DNA of 64,000 bases from Termitomyces sp. T153 (Eukaryota > Basidiomycota > Agaricomycetes > Agaricales > Lyophyllaceae): assembly GCA_018296165.2 (NCBI GenBank), contig JACKQL020000129.1, positions 60,768 to 124,767 on the forward strand. The letters are read 5' to 3'. The first letter of the stretch is position 1. Each line of letters starts with the position of its first letter. The translations under genes and the position numbers were made by a program. Positions 44,258 to 57,377 of this stretch are shown here, one piece after another. Under the pieces are notes generated by a model. That model searched no databases. It was not told the origin of the DNA and was given only the letters and a program-made list of their open reading frames with translations.

Positions 44258-46265
44258 ATGACCAGTATGCCCCCATTGCCCAGTACTAATTGTTTTGCCC
44301 CCCTGTCCATAGAATCAAATATATCTGTTGCCATTGTTGATACTATGCCTGAAACAATAAGCCCCTCCTCAGATATACAAACTCCCCTTCCAGCTAAAGT
44401 CTCAGCTGGAAACACACTTCCTAGCCCACACCTTTGGATCCCTGCATGGGAATGCCGCCGCCCCCATCATTATGCTGTTGCTTCCACCCCTTTTACTAAC
44501 TCCCTGAAGCTACAGGTGGAAATTGAGACAACAGACACCCAGCAGATCGAAAGTGTGGTTGCCTTCCTTGATAGTGGTGCAACAGGCCTCTTCCTTGACA
44601 CTGACTATGTGCAATGACACTGCCTGACCACTCACCCCCTTTCTCATCCTATCCCTGTATACAATGTTGATAGTACACTCAATAAAGCTGGCTCTATTTG
44701 CTCTGTGGTGGACCTGGTCCTCCACTACTAAGACCACTCAGAGTGAGCTGCTTTTGCCATCACTAGTTTGGGAAAGCAAGACATGATCTTGGGGTTCACC
44801 TGGCTATGTGAACACAACCCAGAGATTGACTGGACCAAGGGTGAGGTGAAGATGAGTTGTTGCCCATGTTACTGTGTTACCTGTGCAAAAGAAGCCCATG
44901 AAGAGCAGAGAGCCAAAGTTTGTGAGCATGCTGCTGTGTGTGCTTGTCATGCTGGGCATCTCCCTTATATTGATCTTGACCTCCTGAGTCCCCCCCCTCT
45001 GGCATTCCCTCATAGAGAGGCCCTTTATGAGGATGTCTGAGGTGTTGGGTGTGAATCTCCAGAGGAAGAGGAAGGTGAAGGAGAATGGACCTGTACTCCA
45101 GATGCAGAGTCCCCAGATGAAACCATAGAGGTGGGTGATTGGATCTATGCTACAACCCTCTACCCTCTCCTACAGTGGCAGAGATTTGGGCCAGTCAGAT
45201 GATTTCTCAGCATCTGGCTAAGGCATTTGCAGCAAACTCACATCCCAAGCCTTTCCATAGCACTGTTCCCAATCACCTTCATGACTTTGAGGATGTATTT
45301 TCCAAGGCCTCTTTTGATTCACTTCCAGAGTGCAAGCAGTGGGATTATGCAATTGAGCTGATACCAGATGTGGAGCCCTCCAGCTGCAAGGTCTATCCAC
45401 TCACACTCCATGAACAGGACGAGCTGGACTTGGATGCTTTTCTGCAGGATAATCTTAGCTCAGGATGAATATGACCCTTCAAGTCTCCAATGGCCTCCCC
45501 AGTCTTCTTTATTAAGAAGAAGGATGGGTCTCTTTGTCTGGTTCAGGATTATTGTGTTCTGAATGTGATGACAGTGAAGAACCACTATCCTTTGCCACTC
45601 ATCTCAGAACTTGTCAATAACCTTTGAGGTGCATGCTATTTCACAAAGTTGGATGTCTGCTGGGGCTACAACAATATACATATCAAAGAAGGGGATGAGT
45701 GGAAGGCAGCATTCCAAAATAATCATGGACTCTTTGAACCTCTAGTAATGTTCTTTGGTCTCACCAATAGTCCAGCCACCTTCCAGACTATGATGAATGA
45801 CATTTTCCATGATCTGATTGTAGAAGGTGTTGTCTGCATGTATCTTGACAACATCTACACAAGGACTCTGGAGGAGCATTGCCAGGTCACATACATGGTC
45901 TTGGAATGCCTCCGCCAACACCAGCTCTATTTAAAGCCTGAGAAGTGCAAATTTGAACAGACTAAAATGAAGTACCTGGGTTTGATCATTTTGCATGGAA
46001 CAGCCAAGATGGACCCCATTAAAGTGGCCGGTGTAGCAGAGTGGCCTGAGCCAAGGAACAAGAAGGAAGTTCAGGCCTTTCTTGGGTTTGTCAATTTCTA
46101 TCAGAGGTTTATATAGGATTTCTCCCACCATGCATGACCCCTCTTCTACCTCACAGTTAAGGATACTGCATGGCAGTGGGAGCCCCCACAGCAAGCTGCC
46201 TTCAATGCCCTCAAGCAAAGTGTGACCTCAAAGCCAGTCCTCCTGTTCTCCAATGATGACTCTCA
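44258..46265 (+). pseudogene. Gypsy copy 2: protease and reverse transcriptase
   Basis: Protease active site FLDSGATGLFLD near 44570, then GKQDMILGFTWLCEHNPEID and the linker SFDSLPECKQWDYAIELIPD. Reverse transcriptase is open at 45649-46116: KLDVCWGYNNIHIKEGDE, FFGLTNSPATFQTMMNDIF, YLDN (with a two-residue gap before YTRTLEEH), KPEKCKFEQTK, FLGFVNFYQRFI. Stops near 44618, 45037 and 45468 break the polyprotein. It ends abruptly inside RNase H. Confidence 0.85.
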
Positions 46266-49200
46266 TCTTCTGATGTTGGGTCAAGTGTCCCTGCTATTTC
46301 CTCTGTCACAGCCAGCCCCTTCCTTATTCATACTGCTGATATGTCTGGCAAAGACCTTGGTAGTCATGATGAGTAGGTTTATTTTTTTTTTTACTCTAAC
46401 TCTTCTGGGAAAATGATCCAGACTCATTTATTCTCTCAGATTGGATGGCTCTACTGATCAGACCAATGAGTTGGCTGAATATACTATCATGCAGCTGCAA
46501 TATCAAGAGGATTTCATAAAACCTAGTTACAAGGGTCTGCCACATTTATAGTATGTCAGTTGCCTCATAAATTTTATCAGATTCTGTTGTCTTAACTTTC
46601 TGTCCTGCAGAAAGCAGCTTAAAGTGCAGCTCTTTGGATATGACAAGTATAACAGTGATGGAAAGCTTCATTATTCCTGTATTTTCATGGTTGCACAGCA
46701 TATGAGTTCAGAAAACTGGGTGTGCATCTACAATTTGCATGTCTGTTTCTATTATTTTACTATGATATAGCTCTCTGTCCCATGGTCTTCTCTTTGTTCA
46801 CCATGGATTCCAGATCCATCTAGCAAGAGTAGATCCTAGAGATCTTCATTGTAACAATAAACATCTGGCCCTCTGCAACCAGTCCAGACCTTTTTGTGTT
46901 TCTTTGTCTTCTAGCATGGTATCTGCTTCTCACTTGATACATAGTTCTGTTGCTATTGGAGGATCTGCTGAGAAGTATGGATAGTATAGATTGGAAGTGT
47001 ATGAATTCCATCAGGAATCCCTTTGACAGTTTGCTGTGCTTTGCCAGGTTATGAATTTGCCAGATGGGATTTGCAGCACCATTTCCAGCCATGGACACCC
47101 AAGTACAACAATGGTATGTGATATACATCCTCTTGTATGTTTCAGCTTAAGTAACATTGTTCAGATGGTGGATATACAACACTGCAGAAGAATTGCCCTG
47201 CATCTGTTGGCCTTAACAATTCTATGTTTACAGAGGTCGATACACCCATTTTTACTTCTACTAGCATGTCAGATGTGTACAAGCTTGTTGTTGAGTTTGA
47301 TCAGTGAGGTACTGCACTGTTATAAATCCATTGTTCCTTGTTCTTACATACTATAGTGCCTATTTACAATGGTCAAAATTAGATAGGAAGGCCTTTCTGT
47401 TTTCAGCCTGCTGATTTTGACACTTTGCCTAGCTGGCATTCTTATAAAAATAACAATGCTGAACTACCTGAAGGTTCAGTTGTCACTGTTGGATTCAGTA
47501 TAAACTGGTATGAAGCTGGGGGACATAAGTGGGTTGGCTATTTGTCCTTTGCTTCTGGATTATCCTTATGTGTTACATGCAGGTATCTTACCCTCAATGT
47601 TCTTTTTGTTATATTCCTACATGATCTGATGTATGCCTTGGGTCTTGGTCCCACATCACCTGACAATACACCTGCAAAGGGTCAACTCCACAAGAGCAAA
47701 GGGAAGGCCCATACCTGAATGATATTTTCTTACTTTGTGTGCTTTCTGATGTTATTATTTTGCAAATCTTTATTTGAAAACATGATTGACTGGAATATAC
47801 ATATATATATATATACCTATGTATATGTGAACATTTCATGTGTTAGGTATTTGTGTTCTTGTAATGTCAATCTCATCTGCTTTGTAGTGTTGGCTGGGAT
47901 TGCTTATCTATGAATAACTTGGTTCGATGATTGGTGTTGCATTTACTGCTTCAAAGTGTTTGGCTGGGTTATTTCTTACCAACACCTATGTTTATTGTTA
48001 TTGACATATTACTAATACATCTGCAGCAGCAGTTGCTGACTAACTTTGATCGACAATTGGTGTTTCCTGTATATAATGAGTCATGTATTTCAATATTCTT
48101 TCAACATCATTTTCTCCCCTGGTGGCAATGAGTACTATGCCATTACCTCATCTCCAAATAGGAAACCCTAGATTTGGTTTGCATTCTTGGTACTCCAATG
48201 TCATTTTGAACACACTTGATATCAGTAAATATTTTGAGAATAGGCCTGTCAAAGTATTGGGTAGCCTAAATATTATTAATTCAACACTTATAATTTGTTT
48301 AGCATCTGGTGTGTGCCCTTGCAGTTTGTGAAACTAATCAGTCTATGGCTAACTGCAACAATGTGTTTGCTATTTTTTGAGATACCCTTCATGGAGTACC
48401 TGTTTCTTGCATAACCAAGGACAGAGCTCTTGAGGCATTTTTCAAAGTAGTTCTTGCCTATTGCATATTGGATATCCAGACCCTTGTGGATGGTGCCAAC
48501 CCTCACCAGCCATCCACTGCTGGACCAGTATTAGAAAACAGTCAAACAGTACTTGTTAAGAGCTTTATTCTATTTATTGTCCTTACTCCTTTTTCTATAG
48601 CCAGTCAATCCGTTAAACTCACTTCCCACTCTACTCAGCAAATTTGAGAAAAATTTGTTACAGCACCTACACAAAGTCAATTCTGAGTCTAATGGCAATG
48701 ACACACTTTTGAGTCATCCACAATCTTCCTTTACCAGCACTCAAATGAAGTTGTATTCTAATCTTGCAAAGTGGGTCTCCAAAAAGAGTGTTCACAACAT
48801 TCTAATTAACCTTATGTCTGCTGCTCTCCACTTGAGCTGTCTCTTAAAGGTGCATTTTATCTTTATTACCTTCCATCATATTATTTATTTTTATATTTAT
48901 TCAACAACTTATCTATTATGTTCTTCAGAGTAACATGTATCTGCCATCAGACATGTCCTCCATCAAATAACTAATAGTTGATGAGTATGCTTATTATTCT
49001 ACTTATTTTGATGTCATATTCAATCTTATATTGGCAGAGAAAGCAGATCAAGCAATTGAGAAGAGTTGGCATACCTTCATAGCATACATGGTGCCACAAT
49101 AGATGGATCAGGTACATTTGGATGTTCTACTATGATGCACAACATGTTGTATATAGCCCTGCTGGTATCTCTACTCATGTTGCTCCTGCCCTGAGAATAC

Positions 49201-49348
49201 AGATCACTATCTGGAAAGGATTCATTATTAGAGGTGTCTTATAACTTGTTGCTTTGCATGTGTTGTTGCATCCTTACATTGTTTGTAGCTTTGGAGACAT
49301 ATAGGTGGTCTTCCCCATCCATCAGCAATCTCTGAAGCTGACCATGCT
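46266..49348. other. Decayed CpG-poor transposon DNA
   Basis: Fragmentary ORFs only, such as 47425-47718 with LPEGSVVTVGFSINWYEAGG, which resembles N-terminal parts of agaricomycete transposon-borne ORFs but is not assignable. A (TA)n run lies at about 47798-47816. I see no RNA gene. Confidence 0.4.
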
Positions 49349-52300
49349 TTGTGGAAGGTGCTGTTTTCTGCCACACAAGGAGGTGATCTGCTTGAGGAAT
49401 TGTCAACCACTCTGGAGGATCTCTCTGCAAAAATACATGCTGATGCTCCAGCCTGGATTGATGTTGTAACTGTATTGTCATGGAAACAGAAATGCAATGA
49501 TGTAGAATCCTCTTCATCAGAACCATTGCCTGGTTTGACTGGTATTGACATGGCCTACTTGTCCCCTCTTACATTGCTTGACTTCAGCATGGATTCATAT
49601 ATGTCTGATTATGGAACATTGCCTATATCATATATGCCCTCTGACATATTCAGCACCTTTGGACTCATACCATCTAGTTCTTTGTTTGGTGCTGACTCTT
49701 TCTCAGTCAATTCTTACTTTGCATCTGTGTCTGCAGACAGATGGTTGCCTGCACCATTGTCATCTGTTCCTGTTGACTAGCCTTTCTCTTATCAATCTGG
49801 CAGTGGGGTTACCATGTCATCTATTCAACAAACCCCCAACAACCCTTGTATTTTGCCTGATATGTCTTTCTCCTCACCTATTAACTTGCATATGTTCAAT
49901 GCAATGTTAGGAATAGATGTCAGCAATGCCTTCCATCCTTCTCTACCTTTATCAGAGTTGGCAGACATCAATGAATCAGAGTTGGCAGACATTAATGATT
50001 TGCATACTGGAGTAGGATCCCCTTCTGGGTTGTCTGAACACTATGAATATTTCAAACAACCCAAACAGTCACCTTCTCTAAACAATACATCTGACAACCA
50101 CAACTTATCTGGAGATGACAGGAGTCAAGATGGACTGTCTGGCCCAGTGTCCAGAATAGAGATTGATCCATCTATTGATATAGGATCCCCTTCTGTGTTG
50201 TCCCCACACTGTGATGATCCCCAACAATCCAATTAGTCACCTTCTCCAATCAATACATCTGATCACCATGATTCACATGTAGGTGACAGTAGTGGAGACA
50301 GTATATCTGGCCCAGAGTCCAGGGTAGAGATTGAACCATCTATTGATAACAATACAGCAGAAAACCAAACAAGAAAATCCTCCTGTATTGTGGCAAATCC
50401 AAAATGTGATAATTATGATGAAGGCCCTATTACAAAGCCAGGTAAAAAACCAAAGGGCAGCAAGAAAAAGCCAAAGAGCAACATGAACATGTCTTCTGAT
50501 GAGGAGGATGTTGTCAATACATTGGAGGAGGAAGAATGAGTCCTAATTGATTTGACATTTGAGTCTTCCATATGTGTTGCAATACTCATTATATCAATCT
50601 GAAAGTTCAGTTGCTTTTTCAGGATGATGAGCATGGTGAAACATTGGTTATTGACAATTGTCTGGATCTTGAACACCAATGGATCTGTCATGAGGGTGAA
50701 AAGGTTCATATACCCATACCTGGTGGGGCAGGGACCTTTGAATATGTTCCTAAATCTCACATATGTATTTATATTATGATTTTTTATTTGCAGAATGTCT
50801 TGAACAAATGCATTCTAGCAGCTCAAGAGGGATATCCTTTGATTTAACCATATGCATGCCTCCACTGTTGCATCCAGTCATACAGAATGATGGCCCATTT
50901 ATACAATCCTGACTCAACAGGAATATGAGACTAGGTCCCCTTCCAAAATATGCCTACTATTGTGTGACCATGCATGCATACTTGTTTGCAATGTCAGTCA
51001 TGTCAATCTTGGTTTCAACAGATGGTCATTATTGCAAATATGTGCACTCAACAAACTCATGGATTTACATGGTTCATTCATTTGTTGTCTGTCATTCAAT
51101 GAAATTCATCCAATAGAATGGTCCAGACTTCTCTGTATTGGGCACTGATTGGTTGAGAAAGGGTACTCCTAAGGATCTCATTTGCTCTCTTGAGGCTCCA
51201 TACCCCAGAGCTCTAAGTGCTCTTAACTTGCCTGGGTCTCTTGAAATGTTTCCCTTGCCTCCCTTTTCTAGTGATCTGGCTGCCTGGAACAAGGTACAAG
51301 GACATAGTTACTGCAAGAGTGGCAATTTCTACCTGATCTCCAACATGCATTGGGGGATAGCTTCAACTGCAAATACTCATCATTATTGGCACATAGACTC
51401 CAATGGATTTGGAACTTTCCTGCTGGTCAAGACAGGTATTAAGCTTTGGTTTATCATGATGCCTAAATCCAGTGACTACAGGGACTTTGCTTCTTGGGAG
51501 CTTTTTGTCAATGATTTCACATTGAGGAAACCAAAGGCTGAGAAATGGAACATAGAATTGCTTGTTCTAAAGCCAGGAACAATGATGCATCTTCTATATT
51601 TTATTATTTTACATATCATCCTTTCTGACAATTATCCAGTATCATGCGTCCAAATCTTCCTCATGCAGTAGTCACTCCCAAACCTTGTATATGTTGGAGT
51701 GGGCATTTTTATTGCATCATGACTCTGCCTAACTCCATAGTCAGCATTTTTCATCATTTCATTGCATCCAACACAGTTTCAAATATGGATCATAGCTGGG
51801 CCTCACATGACATCCTAATGTAGATGTTAACTTTCTATGTTCTTGCTTTTGTGGACTCAACAGATGAAAATGGTAAGCATCATTTGATTTATTTTGGTTT
51901 ATTTTATTTTATTTTATTTTTTACCTCTATTTATATTCTGGTGTGTTTAGAATATGATAGTTCCCATCTGCCAGATCTCTCCATGTGGAGTGGTGTGTTG
52001 GCATTGTTGTACCTGTGCACCTACTTCAAGCTGTACAGTGGTCTATCAGGATGGTCATTTGTGGATAGCCAAGACATGCAAGCATTTGAATCATCTATCA
52101 AGAATCACACTTGTGCTTGAAGATTGATGTACTGGTTTTTCTTGTCTCATGCACTAGAAGGGAAGAATGGTGTACTTACAGGGATAGATGCACTCGACAC
52201 TGTCTACTCAGGATTCTTGGCTCATCAAGCCTGTGTCCTGATACACTACAAAAAGATGGCCTGGACAAGTCATATTTACAGTGATGATGTCAACCTGCCT

Positions 52301-52600
52301 CCATCCTCCATGCATGTAGATATTCAAGCTACCCTACAAGAAGGACCTGGATGGCTTGTATATAACTGTATTTCACTTTCTGATATGTTCTCTGGCAAAC
52401 ACCTAGCAAGATGTTGTCCTTCACATGGCCAGGTGAAATATACACCATTTGTAAGGTTGAACCTATTGATTTCTGTATGTTCATCATCTTGTGTACCTTT
52501 TCCCTTTCATCTTTGCTGAACTGTTGATATCTTGTCTTTCTTAGCCTTCCCATATCTCAATGGTCATGTATGGGGGGACTATAAGGTAGCGACTTGACTT
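49349..52600 (+). pseudogene. JmjC-like oxygenase-domain pseudogene with acidic/basic N-terminal region
   Basis: The N-terminal part (49349-50540, two frames) is Ser/Asp/Glu-rich with internal repeats and ends in a basic patch KPKGSKKKPKS before DEEDVVNTLEEEE. The downstream part, 51138-51671, holds the JmjC-like core: MHWGIASTANTHHYWHIDSN contains the His-x-Asp pair expected to bind Fe(II), then VKTGIKLWFIM. After a probable intron, RPNLPHAVVTP and GHFY (51627-51710) give the distal half. JmjC proteins are 2-oxoglutarate oxygenases; relatives of this type are often transposon-associated in mushrooms. Stops at 49780, 50236 and elsewhere make it a pseudogene. A TTTTA microsatellite follows at about 51895-51925. 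Confidence 0.68.
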
Positions 52601-53583
52601 GGCCTTATCCTTAAAACATTTTGAGCTTGACCCTCTTTCAAAAATGAAATGCATGGCTGAGTGTGTTACACAGACAAGGAACATGCAGAAGTAGATTATT
52701 GTCCAGAAGATGGATATGTCAGTGATACACCCCCTAAATTGCCCACTCTTGCTCCATACTCTGATGAGGATTCTGACACTGAGCCAACACCTGACCTTCA
52801 AACCTGCACTGACAAGCCCCCATCTAAAAAATGCCACATTTGTTAATTTGAGCTGTCATTTATCATCCATGCTAATAATATACTTATGATCACTCAACTG
52901 GAATTCATTAGTCTGATCTGGCTAGTGATCATCATAAGTACCATTCCATGTTGCTGCCTTAGCCCTATTATGTAAGGCATTGCTGTATCTGCAGTTTATG
53001 TAATACTTGCTTAATTGAGAGGCTTACATCATTCATTGCTGCAGCAATTGTTTACATAATACTATCCTCAGTTGACTTTTTGCCATCATGAGACTCTCAG
53101 TGTGTGGAGTATTTCTTTTGTTCCAATTGTTGTTATTGGTACTTAAGTACTCACACATTATATCATGTGATTCATGAGTGTTGATATTGTTGTCTGTCCC
53201 CATTCTTGTTTGACATTATTGTTATTTATTTAAGTCCAATAAAAGATGCTTCCTGCCATTACTTCAATGAGGTCATGGATGTCGGTCCTTGTGTTTGTCA
53301 AGGATCAGCTATTGTCATAGAGCAATGCTCCAAACCTACCAAAGAGCAATGCACTATTGTTCAATATGAGCAATGCTCAAATGATAGTCATGTCTATGTG
53401 TATTACAGCCTACTATCTCATATGCTCAAAGGGTATTACTCTCTATAGGTTTATTTGTGTCGGTCTTCATCACTTGAGCATTCACCCATTCTGGTACTGC
53501 AGTTGGAAATATGCATGATGAGGTATTTATTATCATGCCACAACTTTCTTGCTCTCCATTGCTGACACAGACATGGTCTACCT
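52601..53583. other. Decayed DNA between JmjC-like remnant and Helitron
   Basis: Only short ORFs; no domain recognised. CpG-poor. Confidence 0.4.
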
Positions 53584-55086
53584 ATGAATTGTTGCATCAT
53601 TCATGACAACATATGTTCTCCTGTGTTTGTTGCACAATGTTTGTTAAATGGATATGTTGCTCCATCTGCTTGGCCCAGCATTGAAACTTCATTGATTCTA
53701 AGAATGATGTTTTCCTGTCTCAAGTTGTCATCACCCAAATACTCTGGTAAAACTTTTGTTGATTACATTTTTGCTGCACATAACTGTAGCCAATGCTCTG
53801 AACGTACCACATTGCTAAAACCTGTCTATTCTTCAGGGGTCACAAGTGAACAAAGTTGTAACAGTAAGCATCTATCAAAGAAAACTACTGCACTGCATGG
53901 AGGTGGTAAACATTATGTTTTTTCTTTTGCTGATGTTGAGGAACATTTATTCCACAACACTGCTGAGGCAAATGGTCAATACATGTACAAATTTGTAGAT
54001 CATGTCAATGAGATAGGCATTATAAGCTATCTTATTTCTTCAGAAAATATACATGCCAAAATTCTGCTATCTACCCTATCCCAGCATCTTACAGTGTGCC
54101 AAATATGTACCGTTGCTTGACATCATGGTATTGTTCTTTCTAAATCTTTCTGTAAATCAGACACTTTCACTGCTTTTGCACATCACAGCTGCCCAATATG
54201 TCATGGCAATATGACAGTTTTAAAGGCTGAACTTAGTCCTCAGTTGAGGAATACTCAAAGGCATGCAGTTGCTCACAAAAAGGTGAAACCAGTGGAGCTT
54301 CAGTATAATGTTCCCTGTACTGACAATACCATTGACTTTCCCCCAGCCTCTCTTACTTGCAAATTGACAGCTCAAATTATAAGAGCCTTCTGTGGCTCTT
54401 CAAGTCCAAAAAATATTGAGGAAGCAGGGTGCACAGTATGTAGAATGTTACATCCCTTAAGAAATATGAAGCCAATGAAAGGTCTGAAAAGGTTGTTCAG
54501 TGTATTGTGCATCAAGGGTGTTACCAGAGTTGAGAGAAAGTTGATGTCAGAATGTATATGGGAATTAAGCAGTCCAGTTATTGATCACACATGCAACTCA
54601 GTGTGTTTGGACTGTAGATCATCATTACTGAAGGGTAAAATGCCAAAATATGCACTTGCCAATGGCTTTTGGATAGGTCCTATACCAGATGTTCTAAGGG
54701 ATCTTAACTGGATTGAGCAACTACTTGTAGCAAAGATCTGCAAATCCCTGTATTATGCACATGTGTTGTCTTCTGGCCTTAAACAGATGAAGGCTCATTT
54801 GATAGCTTTTGAATCACCTGTAGAAAAGGTCTATGATATGCTTCCCCCTCTCAGGACAGACATGGACAATGTGTTGGCAATATTGTTCACTGGTCCTTGT
54901 CAATCTACAGAGGAGAAACTTAAATGTTTACCATTGCTTGTACATCAAAATTCTGTGAGGGAAGCCTTGGAATGGCTTAAACTAAATCACACAGCCTATA
55001 TTGATGTCAAAATATCTGACATGAACTTAGATAGCTATTTGGAGTCTGCGCCTCCTAAGCATAGTGTATTGACAGTCACTAGATGA
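53584..55086 (+). pseudogene. Helitron N-terminal region (DUF6570-like)
   Basis: ORFs 53584-54120 and 54211-55086. The second has CxxC pairs (CTVCRMLH, CNSVCLDCRSSLLKGKMPKY) and then LANGFWIGPIPDVLRDLNWI and EQLLVAKICKSLYYAHVLSSG, the block that precedes the Rep domain in fungal Helitron proteins. Stops at 54120 and 55086 separate the pieces. Confidence 0.78.
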
Positions 55087-55093
55087 AGCAAAC

Positions 55094-57220
55094 ATGGTTG
55101 ATCCTGCTGTACATACTGTTGAAGGAGTTGTCAATGCAGGGGAATGCCTGTTCATAGTGCATGGATTGACTGGGGAGGAGTTGTCAGCCAAAACAAAGGA
55201 TGAACTCAAGAGTATTGTGTTGAAACATTGGGAATCTAATGGCAAGGCTTTGGCTGTAGGTCATTCTTCCTGTCCAGTTAATTGGATGAAAGACCTGTCA
55301 GTTTACCCTCAAATGTTTCTGTGGCTGTTTCCTTATGGGCTTGGTGGTTCTGGATGTGGAAACTCTGAAATATCTGTCAAGGCTCATAAATCTAGACTTT
55401 TGATGTACCATGACAAGCAATTTCAAAGGAATGTTGAATTTCCCTTTGCTGCATTCAGTCATGACCAGGTGTGAGCAGTGACAACTGGTGGGTTTCTAGC
55501 CATTGAACATAATAATTTCAGTCAGATTGCAGAATGTATAGTCAGCCTCAATCCTAATGTCTTAAAGAATGTGGCTGAGTGGATGGCTAAAGGAGAACTT
55601 GTCAAGCTGAGTACCAATGAAGAGCATGCATGTTTCAAGGCAATAAATGATTTAGATGCAGTGTCTGGTCAGGTAGAGGGTGCACCAATTTCAAAAAAAC
55701 ATATGTAGAATGAAATATGGTCTCTGGTCATTGAAAAAGGTGCACCTTCATGGTTTATTACTCTATTGCCTATCAATGTATGACATTCTATTTGCTTATA
55801 TTATGCAGATACAGGCATATCCTTCCACCCTTCCATTCCTGTGTCTTCTGACAAGGCCTATCAGTTAATTGCTCAAAATCCTGTGGTGAGTGCTTGTTTC
55901 TTTCATTTTATGGTTACTGCATCTATAAAACATGTACTTGGAGTGGGTGCAGATAGACAGGGACTGTATGGAAACACATCTGCTTATTATAGTAAAGTCA
56001 AACAGCAAGGATAGATGACATTATATTTGCATATGCTGCTATGGCTGTGCAGTAGTTTATTGCTGGAAGAAGCAAGACACAGAATAATGGATCTGGACTC
56101 TTCCTTTCAAAAGGCTCTAGTAGAGTATCTTGAAGCATCCTTCACAGGGGACTTTACTACAGGTTCAATGGACAATGTAGCAAATAATATCAAATCATCA
56201 AAGACTACACCTGGTTATATTGACCCTACAAAATCAATGCTGGATCCACTCCCATCTCAATGTCAATATGGTACTGATACAGACTGTACCACTGTAAACC
56301 ATCAAAATAGTGAATACACAGATAGTTGAGACACAGATAATGATAGTCAAGGCATAGATAATGGATACATGGATAGTTGCAATGTCAAACCTACTTGTGT
56401 CAGGTGTAGAGAGATGTGCAATTGGTGGACGCATTTCTTTTACATAGTGGACAATCTCATTGTTTGTTGTAATGTTCACACTTGTGGTACATCCTTTAAG
56501 AAAGATGGAACAAAGAAAAAAGGCAAGGAATATAAGAGCTGTATGGATAACAAGTGGGGTAAATGTAAGGCTCATTTTCCAAAGCAGCTGTTCAAACAAA
56601 CAGAAGTTGATCCTATGATGGGTACACTAGCACTGACTTACCTGTTTTGATGCAACACAGATGTCACTAGTCTTTGGTCAGGTACAGCTGTTAAGGGAGT
56701 GTTACTTTACATTACAAAATACATCACCAAGATGTCCCTTAAAATGTACACTGCATTTGAAGTGGTTAGAACTATTCTTTCAAAAAATCAGGAGATTGTA
56801 AATGGTCCACTCCCTTTACATGAAAAGGCAAGATCCCTCATGACTAAAATGACCAATGTCCTTAGTGCTAAATCTGAGATGGGTTCACCTATGATATGTA
56901 TGTATCTCTTGGGACACCCAGATCATTATACAGATCATTCATTCATTAACATACACTGGCCTAGCTTTGTATGGGAAGCTAAACATGCTTGGTCAGATGA
57001 AGAACCATCTATGCAAGATCCATATTGTTCTGACAAGATTGCTATATTCAAGAAATGGGGATGCATTATTGGTTTGTCTCCCATATTTGACTACATTTAT
57101 CAATGTAGGGAAATAGAAGACATGTCCTTGTATGAATGGTCAGCTAGATGTGAACGCGTTGCCTTGTCAAAAAGATTTAAAAAATATAAAAATAATTCTA
57201 ATCAACTTCATAGGTGCTAA
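55094..57220 (+). pseudogene. Helitron Rep/HUH endonuclease region, first HUH His replaced
   Basis: Starts with YPQMFLWLFPYGLGGSG and HKSRLLMYHDKQFQ, typical of the helitron-like N-terminal domain. The HUH-like segment reads MTLYLHMLLWL at 56015-56047, with Tyr where the first His is expected. The tyrosine motif LYITKYITK (near 56705) is present. Cys pairs CVRCREMC and CCNVHTC lie between. Stops at 55474, 55708, 56329 and 56650 break it. Rep nicks and joins DNA in rolling-circle transposition; this copy cannot encode it. Confidence 0.85.
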
Positions 57221-57377
57221 TCTGCCTTGACATGATTGAGGTGAAAGGGAAGAGTACTGTCTTACTATGTTGACTTGATTTAAGCCATGGTGTTTAGGCA
57301 CTGATCTCAGGTGTAAAGATACTACTTAGGATACAGCCTTTTCAGAGTATGGTTTTTCACATGCTCAATGTACTTTA

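Larger units (their letters stand above)
42382..46265 (+). mobile_element. Truncated chromovirus-type Gypsy element (copy 2)
   Basis: Same family as 10964-18235 but on the plus strand: 5' LTR 42382-42822, gag, protease, reverse transcriptase, then homology stops within RNase H at about 46265. Integrase, chromodomain and 3' LTR are absent. It keeps several codons that are stops in copy 1, and vice versa. Confidence 0.9.
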
